From Ferrovibrio sp046297595 (GTDB lineage: Bacteria > Pseudomonadota > Alphaproteobacteria > Ferrovibrionales > Ferrovibrionaceae), in assembly GCF_046297595.1 (NCBI RefSeq), contig NZ_JBKBHT010000006.1, positions 62,001 through 126,000 on the forward strand: a stretch of DNA of 64,000 nt, read 5' to 3'. The first letter of the stretch is position 1; each line of letters opens with the position of its first letter. This document shows, piece by piece, positions 17,901 through 26,466 of the stretch. The position numbers and the translations under genes were made by a program. Under the pieces are notes generated by a model. It had not been told where the DNA came from, ran no database searches, and saw nothing but the letters and a program-made list of their open reading frames with translations.

Positions 17901-18374
17901 CCCCCAATACCGACCGGCATCTGCCGGAACGCCAAGCCCTCGTGCCCTTCAGCGCACGCCGGCTGCCCTCCCGCATTGGGCTGGTGTTTTAAAGGATCAG
18001 TGCGGACGATACCAGTTAAACGAACCAATTAGTTTCGACCGAAAACGACGGCGCGGCCAGCGTCTGTGAAAGAAAATTACTATATATAACAAATACATAT
18101 AATAATCATTCCCGCCCCGACTTCGAACTGCTTGCTGCTCGGGAGGCAGCAGATTCGACTCCTCTGAAAACGCAAACATCTGCATACGGCATTCCGCATA
18201 GAGCGCGTCAATGCTGCCTTACAAGGTTTTCCTTCATCCGCGTTGTTACGGGCAATTTGATTTCGTACTCTCCCCGCAACGTTCATCACAGCACGAGTCT
18301 GCGGGGGCGTTCGGCAGCGGGCCGCAGAGTCCGGCCCGTCAGTCGAAAACATAAAAACAGGGAGATAACAAACA
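17901..18374. promoter_or_regulatory. Divergent intergenic region between dctQ1 and dctP2
   Basis: About 470 bases without a credible gene. Both flanking genes are transcribed away from it, so it should hold promoters for the permease pair of system 1 and the binding protein of system 2. A strongly AT-rich patch at 18065-18112 contains TATAAT at 18098-18103 on the plus strand, but no good -35 hexamer at the expected distance. Short reading frames here have no family features. Confidence 0.4.
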
Positions 18375-19502
18375 ATGCAGCGACGTAAGTTCCTTAAAGG
18401 CGCGGCCCTGGCCGGCGCCGGCAGCATCGGCGTTGCCGCGAGCTTTCCGGCTCCGGCGATTGCCCAGACCATGCCCGAAATCCGCTGGCGCATGGCCTCC
18501 TCTTTCCCGAAGAGCCTGGATACCATCTTTGGCGCCGGTGAAGTGGTGGCCAAGCGGGTTGAAGCTGCCACCGGCGGCAAGTTCCAGATCCGCGTTTTCG
18601 CCGGCGGCGAAATCGTGCCGGGTCTGCAGGTTCTGGATGCCGTCCAGGCCGGCACGGTGGAATGCGGGCATACCGCCAACTACTACTATATCGGCAAGGA
18701 CCCGACCTTCGCCTTCGACACTGCCGTGCCCTTCGGCCTCAACGCCCGCCAGCAGAATGCCTGGATGTATCATGGCGGCGGTCGCCAGCTCATGAACGAG
18801 TTCTTCAAGGACTATAACTGCCATGCGATTCCGGCCGGCAATACCGGCTCGCAGATGGGCGGCTGGTTCCGCAAGGAGATCAAGACCGTTGAAGACCTCA
18901 ATGGCCTGAAGTTCCGCATCGGCGGCTTCGCCGGTCAGGTGCTGACCAAACTGGGCGTCGTGCCGCAGCAGATCGCCGGCGGCGACATCTACCCCTCGCT
19001 CGAAAAAGGCACCATCGATGCTGCTGAGTGGGTCGGCCCGTATGACGACGAGAAGCTCGGCTTCAACAAGGTCGCCAAGTACTACTACTATCCGGGTTGG
19101 TGGGAAGGCGGTCCGCAGCTTTCGGTCATGGTCAACCTCGAGCAGTGGAACAAGCTGCCGAAGGAATACCAGGCCGTTCTGGAAGCGGCCTGCGCCGAAG
19201 CCAACGTCTGGATGGTCGCCAAGTACGACGCCCTGAACCCAGCAGCCCTGCGCAAGCTGATTGCCGGCGGCACCCAGCTCCGTGCTTTCCCGCGCCCGGT
19301 GATGGAAGCCAGCTTCAATGCTGCCGTCGAACTCTACGCGGAAACCAGCGCGAAGAACCCGAAGTTCAAGAAGGTCTTCGACAGCTGGGTCAAGTTCCGC
19401 GACGATGAAGTCATGTGGTGGCGCGTTGCCGAAAACACCTTCGACAACTTCATGATCGCTGCCTCGCAAAAGAAGAAGGCGCCCGCCAAGAAAAAGGGCT
19501 GA
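18375..19502 (+). CDS. TRAP transporter substrate-binding protein, TakP-like, system 2
   Basis: A 375-residue periplasmic binding protein with a Tat signal (MQRRKFLKGAALAGAG, cleavage near PAIAQ). Segments such as LKFRIGGFAGQVLTKLG, VVPQQIAGGDIYPSLEKG, DAAEWVGPYDDEKLGF and YYYYPGWWEGG match what I know of the alpha-keto-acid-binding TakP proteins, so pyruvate or 2-oxo acids are the likely ligands. GGGAGA precedes the ATG. It is a paralogue of the protein at 14711. The C-terminus ends in a lysine-rich tail (KKKAPAKKKG), which is unusual. Confidence 0.92.
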   Translation: MQRRKFLKGAALAGAGSIGVAASFPAPAIAQTMPEIRWRMASSFPKSLDTIFGAGEVVAKRVEAATGGKFQIRVFAGGEIVPGLQVLDAVQAGTVECGHTANYYYIGKDPTFAFDTAVPFGLNARQQNAWMYHGGGRQLMNEFFKDYNCHAIPAGNTGSQMGGWFRKEIKTVEDLNGLKFRIGGFAGQVLTKLGVVPQQIAGGDIYPSLEKGTIDAAEWVGPYDDEKLGFNKVAKYYYYPGWWEGGPQLSVMVNLEQWNKLPKEYQAVLEAACAEANVWMVAKYDALNPAALRKLIAGGTQLRAFPRPVMEASFNAAVELYAETSAKNPKFKKVFDSWVKFRDDEVMWWRVAENTFDNFMIAASQKKKAPAKKKG

Positions 19503-19513
19503 TACACCACCGG

Positions 19514-19542
19514 AAAGGCCCCTCACGGGGCCTTTCTTTTTT
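19514..19542 (+). terminator. Intrinsic terminator of dctP2
   Basis: A nine-bp stem (AAAGGCCCC with GGGGCCTTT) with a short loop is followed by CTTTTTT, 12 bases after the dctP2 stop. Confidence 0.85.
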
Positions 19543-19565
19543 CGACTCCATCGTCACCCGAATAA

Positions 19566-19595
19566 AAAAAGGCCGGCTTGCAAAGCCGGCCTTTT
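19566..19595. terminator. Second terminator hairpin, for the dctQM2 transcript
   Basis: AAAAGGCCGGC and GCCGGCCTTTT form an 11-bp perfect stem around TTGCAAA. On the minus strand it ends in a T run (from AAAAAAA at 19564-19570) and lies about 35 bases beyond the dctM2 stop, so it most likely ends that transcript. Confidence 0.8.
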
Positions 19596-19629
19596 CGATT
19601 CTCGAGGAACAGGAAACCTGCAGCACGCC

Positions 19630-21192
19630 TTATTTCGGCGTACCGCTTTCTTCTTCCTCTTCCTCGCCAGATTCCTCTTCCAGCTCGATATCCACTTCTT
19701 CTTCGCCGTCCTGGGACTCGGTGATGTCGTTCTGCACATCAGCACCCGTGTCGGGAGATCCGTAATCGGGCGTTTCGAACTGCAACTGCATCTGGAGTTC
19801 GGTTTCGTTCAGGACCGGTCCACGGTCGAGCATCGAGGTAACCATCTCCGGGAATGCGATCACCAGAGCAACCATGATGATCTGGATGCACACGAACGGC
19901 ACCGCGCCCCAGTATATCTGCCCGGTAGTGATTTTCGGGATCAGCTTTCCGGTGACCTTGTCGATGTAGTCGGCGACCGGCGCCACGCTGCGCAGGTAGA
20001 ACAGCGCAAAACCGAACGGCGGATGCATGAACGAGGTCTGCATGTTCACGCCCAGCAAGACGCCAAACCAGATCAGGTCGATGCCCAGCTTTTCCGCGGC
20101 CGGTCCCAGCAAGGGCACCACGATGAAAGCCAGCTCGAAGAAATCGAGGAAGAAGGCCAGCAGGAACACCATGATGTTGACGACGATCAGGAAGCCAGTC
20201 TGGCCGCCCGGCAGGCTGGTCAGCAGGTGCTCCACCCACAAGTCGCCGTTCACCGCGCGGAAGGTCAGGCCGAACACGGTGGAACCGATCAGGATGAAGA
20301 TCACGAAGGCCGACAGCTTGGCCGTCGTATCCATCGCCTGCCGCAGCAACGACCAGTCCAGCTTGCGCTTGATCAGTGCCAGGATCAGCGCGCCGGACGC
20401 ACCCATAGCGCCACCTTCGGTCGGCGTCGCGATGCCAAGGAAGATCGTGCCCAGCACCAGGAAGATCAGCACTAACGGCGGCACCAGCGAAACGATCACG
20501 CGGATCATCAGCTGCATGCCGCGCAGCGTACGCGCCTCGGGCGGCAGGGCCGGCGCCGCGTTCTTGTTGATCATCGAGACCAGGAAAATATAGCCCGCAT
20601 ACAGCGAGGACAGCACGAGGCCAGGAACCAGTGCGCCGGCATACATGTCGCCAACCGAGCGGCCCAGCTGGTCGGCCATGATGATGAGCACCAGGCTGGG
20701 CGGGATGATCTGTGCCAGCGTACCCGATGCCGCGATCACGCCAGTTGCCAGTCGCCGGTCATAGCCATACCGCAGCATGATCGGCAGAGAGATCAGACCC
20801 ATCGAGATGACCGATGCCGCCACGACGCCCGTGGTCGCCGCGAGCAGCGCGCCGACGAAAACCACGGCATAGGCCAGACCGCCGCGCATCGGGCCGAAAA
20901 GCTGGCCGATGGTGTCGAGCAGGTCTTCCGCCATGCCCGATCGTTCGAGAATCAAGCCCATAAAGGTGAAGAAAGGGATGGCCAGCAATGTGTCGTTGCG
21001 CATGATGCCGAACACACGTTCGGGCAAAGCCTGCAGCAAAGCCGGTGTCAGAAGCCCAAGCTCGATTCCGATAAAGGCGAACAACAAGCCGTTTGCGGCC
21101 AGTGCGAATGCCACCGGATAACCGAACAGCAGGAAGAAGACCAGCGCCGCAAACATCAACGGCGCCATGTTGTCGATCAGAAACTGGACCAT
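19630..21192 (-). CDS. TRAP transporter large permease with acidic C-terminal tail, system 2
   Basis: A 520-residue DctM-family permease with about 12-13 membrane segments; typical pieces are LLAIPFFTFMGLILERSGMA, AATTGVVAASVISMGLISLP, ASGTLAQIIPPSLVLI and VNMQTSFMHPPFGFALFYLR. It is about 55 residues longer than its paralogue at 15881 because, after the last helix, there is a soluble tail rich in Asp, Glu and Ser that ends EEEEEESGTPK. This tail is not part of the usual family. The small permease gene lies six bases upstream and the binding-protein gene is convergent. Confidence 0.92.
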   Translation of the reverse strand: MVQFLIDNMAPLMFAALVFFLLFGYPVAFALAANGLLFAFIGIELGLLTPALLQALPERVFGIMRNDTLLAIPFFTFMGLILERSGMAEDLLDTIGQLFGPMRGGLAYAVVFVGALLAATTGVVAASVISMGLISLPIMLRYGYDRRLATGVIAASGTLAQIIPPSLVLIIMADQLGRSVGDMYAGALVPGLVLSSLYAGYIFLVSMINKNAAPALPPEARTLRGMQLMIRVIVSLVPPLVLIFLVLGTIFLGIATPTEGGAMGASGALILALIKRKLDWSLLRQAMDTTAKLSAFVIFILIGSTVFGLTFRAVNGDLWVEHLLTSLPGGQTGFLIVVNIMVFLLAFFLDFFELAFIVVPLLGPAAEKLGIDLIWFGVLLGVNMQTSFMHPPFGFALFYLRSVAPVADYIDKVTGKLIPKITTGQIYWGAVPFVCIQIIMVALVIAFPEMVTSMLDRGPVLNETELQMQLQFETPDYGSPDTGADVQNDITESQDGEEEVDIELEEESGEEEEEESGTPK

Positions 21193-21198
21193 GGTTGA

Positions 21199-21762
21199 TT
21201 ACTCCGCCGCGCCGTCGACTGGGCTATGGGCATCCTGTTTTCTCGGTGCCGGATTGGGGATCAGGCCCTGCAAAAAGGCGATGCGTTTGATCAGTTCGGA
21301 AACACCCTGCAGGACAAGCAGCAGGAAGCCGACCGGGATGAGCAGCTTCACCGGCCACCGGATCAGGCCGCCCGCATCGCTTGACATTTCATGGCGGATG
21401 AAGGAATCGACCAGCACCGGCCAGGACAGGTACATGATGATGAAGGAGATCGGCAGCAAGAACAGTGCGGTTCCAATGATGTCGATCCAGGTCAGCGTGC
21501 GCTCGGAAAACCGGCTGACGATCACGTCGATGCGGATATGCTCGTTGCGTAGCAGGGTATAGCCGGCGCAAAGCATGAAAATGGCCGAGAACAGGTACCA
21601 CTGCACCTCGAGCCATGCATTCGAACTGGTATTGAAGCCGTAGCGGACAACCGCGTTGCCCGAACTGATGATCACCGCGACAAGTACCGCCCAATACACG
21701 GTGCGGCCAATGGCGGCGTTCAGGCCGTCGATCAGACGGCTGAGTGCCAGCAGGATATTCAC
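21199..21762 (-). CDS. TRAP transporter small permease (DctQ family), system 2
   Basis: A 187-residue four-helix membrane protein with DctQ features: SSGNAVVRYGFNTSSNAWLEVQW (part), LLRNEHIRIDVI and LPISFIIMYLSW. It assembles with the large permease encoded immediately downstream. First gene of the dctQ-dctM pair of system 2; its leader contains an eight-bp inverted repeat (21782-21789 with 21801-21808). Confidence 0.92.
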   Translation of the reverse strand: MNILLALSRLIDGLNAAIGRTVYWAVLVAVIISSGNAVVRYGFNTSSNAWLEVQWYLFSAIFMLCAGYTLLRNEHIRIDVIVSRFSERTLTWIDIIGTALFLLPISFIIMYLSWPVLVDSFIRHEMSSDAGGLIRWPVKLLIPVGFLLLVLQGVSELIKRIAFLQGLIPNPAPRKQDAHSPVDGAAE

Positions 21763-22132
21763 AATACCTCCCCTACCCCCGGCATCCCGGCCGGTGGCGG
21801 CGGGATGCTAAAAAGCACAAAGGTCGCAGCGGCTACCGCCACGCCTGCCGGTCATTTCCTTGTTAGGCTGACCCCGTTTTTTCTCGCCCCTGTTAAGGCG
21901 ACCCGGTTATAGCAGATCACGCCCCAAATAGGAATATTTGGCGGCAGCCGAATAGGTTACGGAAAAATAAGGCGACCTTTTCCGGAGTTTGCCCGAAAAT
22001 TCCGTCAGTCCGCGTGCTGAAAATTTAAGGCTTTTAAACCAATCCTGCCCGAAAGTGGTAGCGCACCCCGGGGTTGTGTCGCACTATCCGAAACGCCATC
22101 CATCGGGCCCAGAAAGGACCGCCTGTTTCGCC
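21763..22132. promoter_or_regulatory. Divergent intergenic region with inverted repeats
   Basis: About 370 bases between dctQ2 (minus) and the unknown gene at 22133 (plus). It contains a hairpin-forming GCATCCCG/CGGGATGC pair at 21782-21808, and a perfect CCAAATA-GGAA-TATTTGG inverted repeat at 21924-21941 in a locally AT-rich setting, a plausible operator or promoter site. An upstream in-frame extension of the 22133 gene (from 21989) has no family features and is probably not translated. Confidence 0.35.
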
Positions 22133-22561
22133 ATGTGGCGCAACGTTGTCAAACGAGCCTCTAAACGGCCGGCGGAGCCAGACCTGGCCCCGACCCCGCG
22201 CGATCGCGAACGCGTCGATGGCATCATCAACAAGATCTCCGAAGAGACCCTGCTGGTTTTTGACCTGCTGAAAGACGGCATGGTCAAGGAAGCCTCGTTC
22301 AAGACCGTCGAGGAAAGCATCACTCGGCATTGCATCCTCTCTACCTTCGAGCAGGTGCGCGCCGATGCCTTCCGCGATGCGGCAGGACTTGCCCGTCATC
22401 AGGCGCGGCGCTTTGCCGAAGCCGCTCTGGAAATGCCGGAGCCGCAGCACAGGCAGTTTGTCCTGTCCGTTTCACAGGCCTTCGAGCGTTTTGCCAAGCA
22501 GCTGCAGCTGGTTGAGCAAAAAGCGTTGGCCGACAAGGAACGGCGCGAAAAACAAGACTGA
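22133..22561 (+). CDS. Protein of unknown function
   Basis: I do not recognise this 142-residue protein. It begins MWRNVVKRASKRPAEPDLAP and is predicted to be largely helical, charged and soluble, with a Gln/Glu/Lys-rich helical C-terminus that could form a coiled coil. No signal peptide or membrane segment. The start at 22133 follows AGAAAGGA by about a dozen bases; an earlier in-frame ATG at 21989 adds 48 residues of low-complexity sequence. The next gene, also unknown, follows after 92 bases in the same direction. Confidence 0.6.
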   Translation: MWRNVVKRASKRPAEPDLAPTPRDRERVDGIINKISEETLLVFDLLKDGMVKEASFKTVEESITRHCILSTFEQVRADAFRDAAGLARHQARRFAEAALEMPEPQHRQFVLSVSQAFERFAKQLQLVEQKALADKERREKQD

Positions 22562-22653
22562 ATATCGTAGCGGGTCTTGTCAAAAGCGGGCCTGCGGGCG
22601 AAGATTCGTTCCAATTCCAATTCTATTACAAGCCGAGCTGGCGGGGGATATAA

Positions 22654-23844
22654 ATGGTGTTTGGGTCATTGTTCGGCTCGCGGGCCTACGCATACGAAAT
22701 CTATGTTCAGGTTGATGGCCGCTGGCGCCTGGACAAGCGTCTGGAAGGCGATTCCGGCATGACGCAGCATGCCAACGAACAGATGGAAAAATCCGCCATC
22801 GCCCAGGCCAATGCCCTGCTGAACATGGGCGATTTCACCGCCGTCAAGATTCTGCGCTCCCGCGCCCGCTCCGACGGCTTCGCGACCCAGACGGAAATCT
22901 TCAACAAAACCGCGTCCGCCAAGGCCAAGGCGATGGTGACGCGCCCCTTCAAGGGTGTGTTTCCGGTTTGTGAGACGGTCTATGACCTGGCCCGCCGGCC
23001 CGCGGTCAAGGGATTCAGCGCCGCCTTCCGCGAATTCCTCGACAAGCAGAACGCCACCGCGATTGAACTGCTGCACTCGCCCCAGCATCAGCGCAAGCTG
23101 AATGACATGAGCAATTTCCTGCGTGCGGGACTCTATGCCCTGGCCGGCGCGCAGACCCAGCCCGGCCTGCCGAGCCAGGCCGAGCGCAGCAAGAAGCTGG
23201 AAGCCCTGTTCGACAAACTGATCCAGCGCACCCGCGATGCGATGGCGGAGAAAAACCTGCCGCCGTTCGAGAATAACGATTTCGCCAGGCTCTACGAGCG
23301 CCTGGCCGCGCGCATGCAGGACGACGAGTTGCGCTTCACCTATTTCTTTCAGACCGCCAAGGTCACGCAGAGCATGTCGAGCTATGCCGCGCGGCTGGAC
23401 ATCATCCTGACCGACATGATCGACCGGCCGATGAACGGCAATGGCGCCCTGCTGGATGAACTGGCCGCAGCCTGCCTCGACTCAACGACGCTGATCCAGG
23501 ATCTGCTTGGGCCACGTCCCGGTCTGGCGGAAGCCCTGATCGCCCTGGCCGATCTTTCCGCCGGCAAGCTTGTCATGCCGGCGAAACCCGACCCGCTATT
23601 GGAAAAGCTCAACCGCACACTCGGCGAGGGCCGGCTGCCCTTCTGTGCCGACACGATCTGGGAGCGCATCCTGTCCAACCTGAATTCCAAGGCTCTGCTC
23701 AGCAAGAACGAGCCCAAGAAGGAATGGCAGATGTCACGTAACCTCAACCAGAAACTGATGACCGTCGTGCCCGAGCAACACAAGGAAGCCGTCGAATACG
23801 CCGGCCGCATGCGCATCGAACGCGCCCGCAATATGGAAAACTGA
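22654..23844 (+). CDS. Conserved-looking protein of unknown function
   Basis: I do not recognise this 396-residue protein. The N-terminus (about residues 1-60) looks like a small beta-rich unit, with YEIYVQVDGRWRLD, and the rest is predicted all-helical with many Leu/Ala/Arg residues. It is cytoplasmic by appearance, with no signal or membrane helix. The ATG has GGGGGA six bases upstream. Codon use and GC match the core genome. It is followed by a strong terminator and then the convergent pentapeptide-repeat gene. Confidence 0.75.
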   Translation: MVFGSLFGSRAYAYEIYVQVDGRWRLDKRLEGDSGMTQHANEQMEKSAIAQANALLNMGDFTAVKILRSRARSDGFATQTEIFNKTASAKAKAMVTRPFKGVFPVCETVYDLARRPAVKGFSAAFREFLDKQNATAIELLHSPQHQRKLNDMSNFLRAGLYALAGAQTQPGLPSQAERSKKLEALFDKLIQRTRDAMAEKNLPPFENNDFARLYERLAARMQDDELRFTYFFQTAKVTQSMSSYAARLDIILTDMIDRPMNGNGALLDELAAACLDSTTLIQDLLGPRPGLAEALIALADLSAGKLVMPAKPDPLLEKLNRTLGEGRLPFCADTIWERILSNLNSKALLSKNEPKKEWQMSRNLNQKLMTVVPEQHKEAVEYAGRMRIERARNMEN

Positions 23845-23849
23845 AAAGC

Positions 23850-23888
23850 CACAGAACGGCCGGTTCCAGCCGGCCGTTCTGTGATCAA
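23850..23888. terminator. Bidirectional terminator with a 14-bp perfect stem
   Basis: CACAGAACGGCCGG at 23850-23863 pairs perfectly with 23870-23883 around TTCCAG, between the convergent stops at 23844 and 23900. The T run is weak, and a separate TTTTT lies at 23891. Confidence 0.7.
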
Positions 23889-23899
23889 GCTTTTTGCAA

Positions 23900-25165
23900 T
23901 CAGCCCTGGGGCGGCAGCTGCGCGCCGGTGGTATCCGCGCCGTTCATGTCGGTATTGACCATCTTGGCGTCGGTGAGGTTGGCATTGATTAGCCGCGCCC
24001 GCGTCAGCTTGGCATCGATCAGGTTGGCGCCTTTCAGCAACGCATCGGAGAAATCGGCTTCCGTCGCATCGGCAGCCGCCAGGCTGGCCGACCAGAAACG
24101 TCCGATCGGCTTGCCATCCGGACCGCGTAGCGGCACCTGACCGAACTGTGCGCGCTGCAGGATCGCCTTGTGCAGTGTGGCGCGGGCCAGGTTGGCGCCA
24201 TTGGCCAGTGCGCCGATCAGGTTGGCGCCGGTCAGGTCGGCTTCCGACAGGTCGGTCATCACCAGGTTGGCGTTCTGCAGCTTGGCGCCGGCCAGCTTGG
24301 CGCCTTTCAGGTTCGCGCCGCTGAGGTCTTTGCCCGACAGGTCGATACGTTCCATGTTCAGACCGGCAAGATCGGCGCGCGAGCCTTCCTTGCCGTCGGT
24401 CTTGATCCACTTCTCGTGTTCCTGAAGGATGTTCGCCACCGTATCGCCGAAGCTGGAGACATCGACGAACAGTTCCGCGCCGGCGAAATTGGCGGAATCC
24501 ATGTCGACGTCTTCCAGGATCGCGCCCTTCAGGTCGGCACCCTGGAAATCGGCGCCGTCGATCAGCGCCAGCGACATGTCGACGCCGCGCAGGCAGGCGC
24601 CCTTGAAATCGGCACCGGCCAGGTTGGCCTTGCGCAGCGACACCTTGGTCAGATTCGCGCGCGACAGGTTGGCGCCGGCCAGATTGACGCCGTTCATGTT
24701 CGAGCCGGTCAGGTTCGAACCGCGCAGGTTGGCCTCGGCCAGGTCCGCGCCGCCCGTATTGGCCTTGGGCTTCTTGCCGCTGGCATCCTTGGCACCGAAA
24801 CCGACGCCGTCGTCGGAAGCCTGCATCAGCGCGCCGCCACGGAAATCCACGCCCATCAGACGGGCGCCCGCAAGCGTGGCGCCGCGCATCGAGGCGCCGC
24901 GCAGATCGGCTTTCGACAGATCGGCCCGCGAGAGGTCTGCCCGCTCCAGATTGGCGGCAAACAGATCGGCTTCTGAAAGGTTGGTCTCGACCAGCACGGC
25001 ACGCGAGAGGTTGGCGCCGGACAGCTTGGCGGCACGCAGGTCGGCGCCGCTGAAGTCGTAGCCCTGAAGATCGGCCAGGGAAAGATTGAGACGCGCTCCA
25101 CGGGGACGCTTGAGCAGCCACTCTCTGTGGCGGCCGAGCATCCGTTCTACTTCCATCGGGTTCAT
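23900..25165 (-). CDS. Pentapeptide-repeat protein
   Basis: A 421-residue protein built almost entirely of A(D/N)LXX repeats, expected to fold as a right-handed quadrilateral beta helix. Two units begin with a helical HxxW segment (H13-W16 and H250-W253) followed by Gly-x-Arg-x-Asp/Asn-Leu and then repeats, so the protein looks like a duplication of one HxxW-plus-repeats module. A non-repeat insert (about residues 115-140) with Lys/Gly interrupts the first coil. Some pentapeptide proteins mimic DNA and protect gyrase; others have no known role. It lacks signal and membrane segments. It is monocistronic and convergent with the unknown gene at 22654. Confidence 0.93.
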   Translation of the reverse strand: MNPMEVERMLGRHREWLLKRPRGARLNLSLADLQGYDFSGADLRAAKLSGANLSRAVLVETNLSEADLFAANLERADLSRADLSKADLRGASMRGATLAGARLMGVDFRGGALMQASDDGVGFGAKDASGKKPKANTGGADLAEANLRGSNLTGSNMNGVNLAGANLSRANLTKVSLRKANLAGADFKGACLRGVDMSLALIDGADFQGADLKGAILEDVDMDSANFAGAELFVDVSSFGDTVANILQEHEKWIKTDGKEGSRADLAGLNMERIDLSGKDLSGANLKGAKLAGAKLQNANLVMTDLSEADLTGANLIGALANGANLARATLHKAILQRAQFGQVPLRGPDGKPIGRFWSASLAAADATEADFSDALLKGANLIDAKLTRARLINANLTDAKMVNTDMNGADTTGAQLPPQG

Positions 25166-25407
25166 TCTGACCCTTTACCCCCTCTAGCCGAACTCACGGC
25201 GCCCCTGATATTCGGGTTATCCCCTTGCCGCATAAATATTTCATGAATTTAATGCCTTTCCCGGGCGCCGCGCAATCTTTCCCGCCGGTTCGCTGGCATT
25301 GATCTGGCGGCCAGGGCGGCGTGAGACTGGCACGACAATCGTTTGAGACAGCCGACCAAACTTCATAGACTTAGCCCGCGCCTCTCCTCCCTTGGTATAG
25401 TGCCGTC

Positions 25408-26463
25408 ATGACCGATCCAGCCAAACTGCAAGCCCTGCGCGCGAAGTTCGTCGATACAAAAGGTGGGGATATCTTCGACCCGGCCTTCCGTGCCGTGGCC
25501 GAGCAGCAGTTCAGCGAGGGCGACCGGCGCAAATGGCCCTTCTCGGATGTCGCCACCTTCCTGGATGCCCCCTACCGCCCGGACGCCGCCCAGGCCGACG
25601 ACTTCGCCGGGCTGGATTTCGCCCTGATCGGCCTGCCCATGGACCTGGGCGTGACCAATCGCGCCGGCGCCCGGCTGGGGCCCCGGGCGGTGCGGGCGGT
25701 GGAGCGCATCGGCCCCTACGAGCATGCCCTGAAGATGGCGCCCTTTGCCGGCTGCAAGGCGGCCGATATCGGCGACGTGCCGTTCCGCAGCCGCTTCAGC
25801 CTGGAGAGCTGCCACGAGGATATCGCGGCCTTTTACCAGCGCATCAAGGCCGCCGGCGTGATCCCGCTATCGGTGGGCGGCGACCATTCGGTCACCTGGC
25901 CGATCCTGAAGGCGCTGGGCGCCGACCGGCCGGTGGGCCTGGTGCATATCGACGCCCATTGCGACACGTCGGGCCCCTATGAGGGTTCGAAATTCCACCA
26001 TGGCGGCCCTTTCCGCATGGCGGTGCTGGACGGCGTGCTGGACCCCGAGCGCACCATCCAGATCGGCATCCGCGGCGGCGCGGAATACCTGTGGGAATTC
26101 TCCTACGAGTCCGGGATGACGGTGATCCATGCCGAGGAGGTCGCCACCATGGGCATCCCGGCCATCATCGCGAAGGCCCGCCAGGTGGTGGGCGACGGGC
26201 CGGTCTATGTCTCGTTCGACGTGGACGGCCTGGACCCCGCCTTCGCACCCGGCACCGGCACGCCCGAGATCGGGGGCCTGAGCACGGCCGAGGCGCTGGC
26301 GATCCTGCGCGGCCTGATCGGCCTGGACGTGATCGGCGGCGACGTGGTGGAGGTGGCACCGCAATATGACGGCACCACCAACACGGCCCAGGCCGGCGCG
26401 CAGATGCTGTTCACGATCTTCTGCCTCGCCCGCGCGGCATGGGAGAGGCGAAAGGCGAAATAG
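25408..26463 (+). CDS. Arginase/agmatinase-family ureohydrolase, probably agmatinase
   Basis: A 351-residue binuclear manganese hydrolase. All three metal-binding signatures are present: GGDHSVTWP, HIDAHCDT, and SFDVDGLDPAFAPGTGTPE. Length and the H-D-A-H-C-D variant fit the agmatinase branch, which releases urea from agmatine (or related guanidino compounds such as guanidinobutyrate) to give putrescine. No polyamine genes adjoin it, so the substrate is open. GC is very high even for this genome. Its stop is three bases from the stop of the convergent SDR gene. Confidence 0.88.
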   Translation: MTDPAKLQALRAKFVDTKGGDIFDPAFRAVAEQQFSEGDRRKWPFSDVATFLDAPYRPDAAQADDFAGLDFALIGLPMDLGVTNRAGARLGPRAVRAVERIGPYEHALKMAPFAGCKAADIGDVPFRSRFSLESCHEDIAAFYQRIKAAGVIPLSVGGDHSVTWPILKALGADRPVGLVHIDAHCDTSGPYEGSKFHHGGPFRMAVLDGVLDPERTIQIGIRGGAEYLWEFSYESGMTVIHAEEVATMGIPAIIAKARQVVGDGPVYVSFDVDGLDPAFAPGTGTPEIGGLSTAEALAILRGLIGLDVIGGDVVEVAPQYDGTTNTAQAGAQMLFTIFCLARAAWERRKAK

Positions 26464-26466
26464 AGA

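Noticed and set aside
22034..22450. Minus-strand frame antisense to the gene at 22133
   Set aside because: Shadow; the plus-strand frame has a better start and composition.
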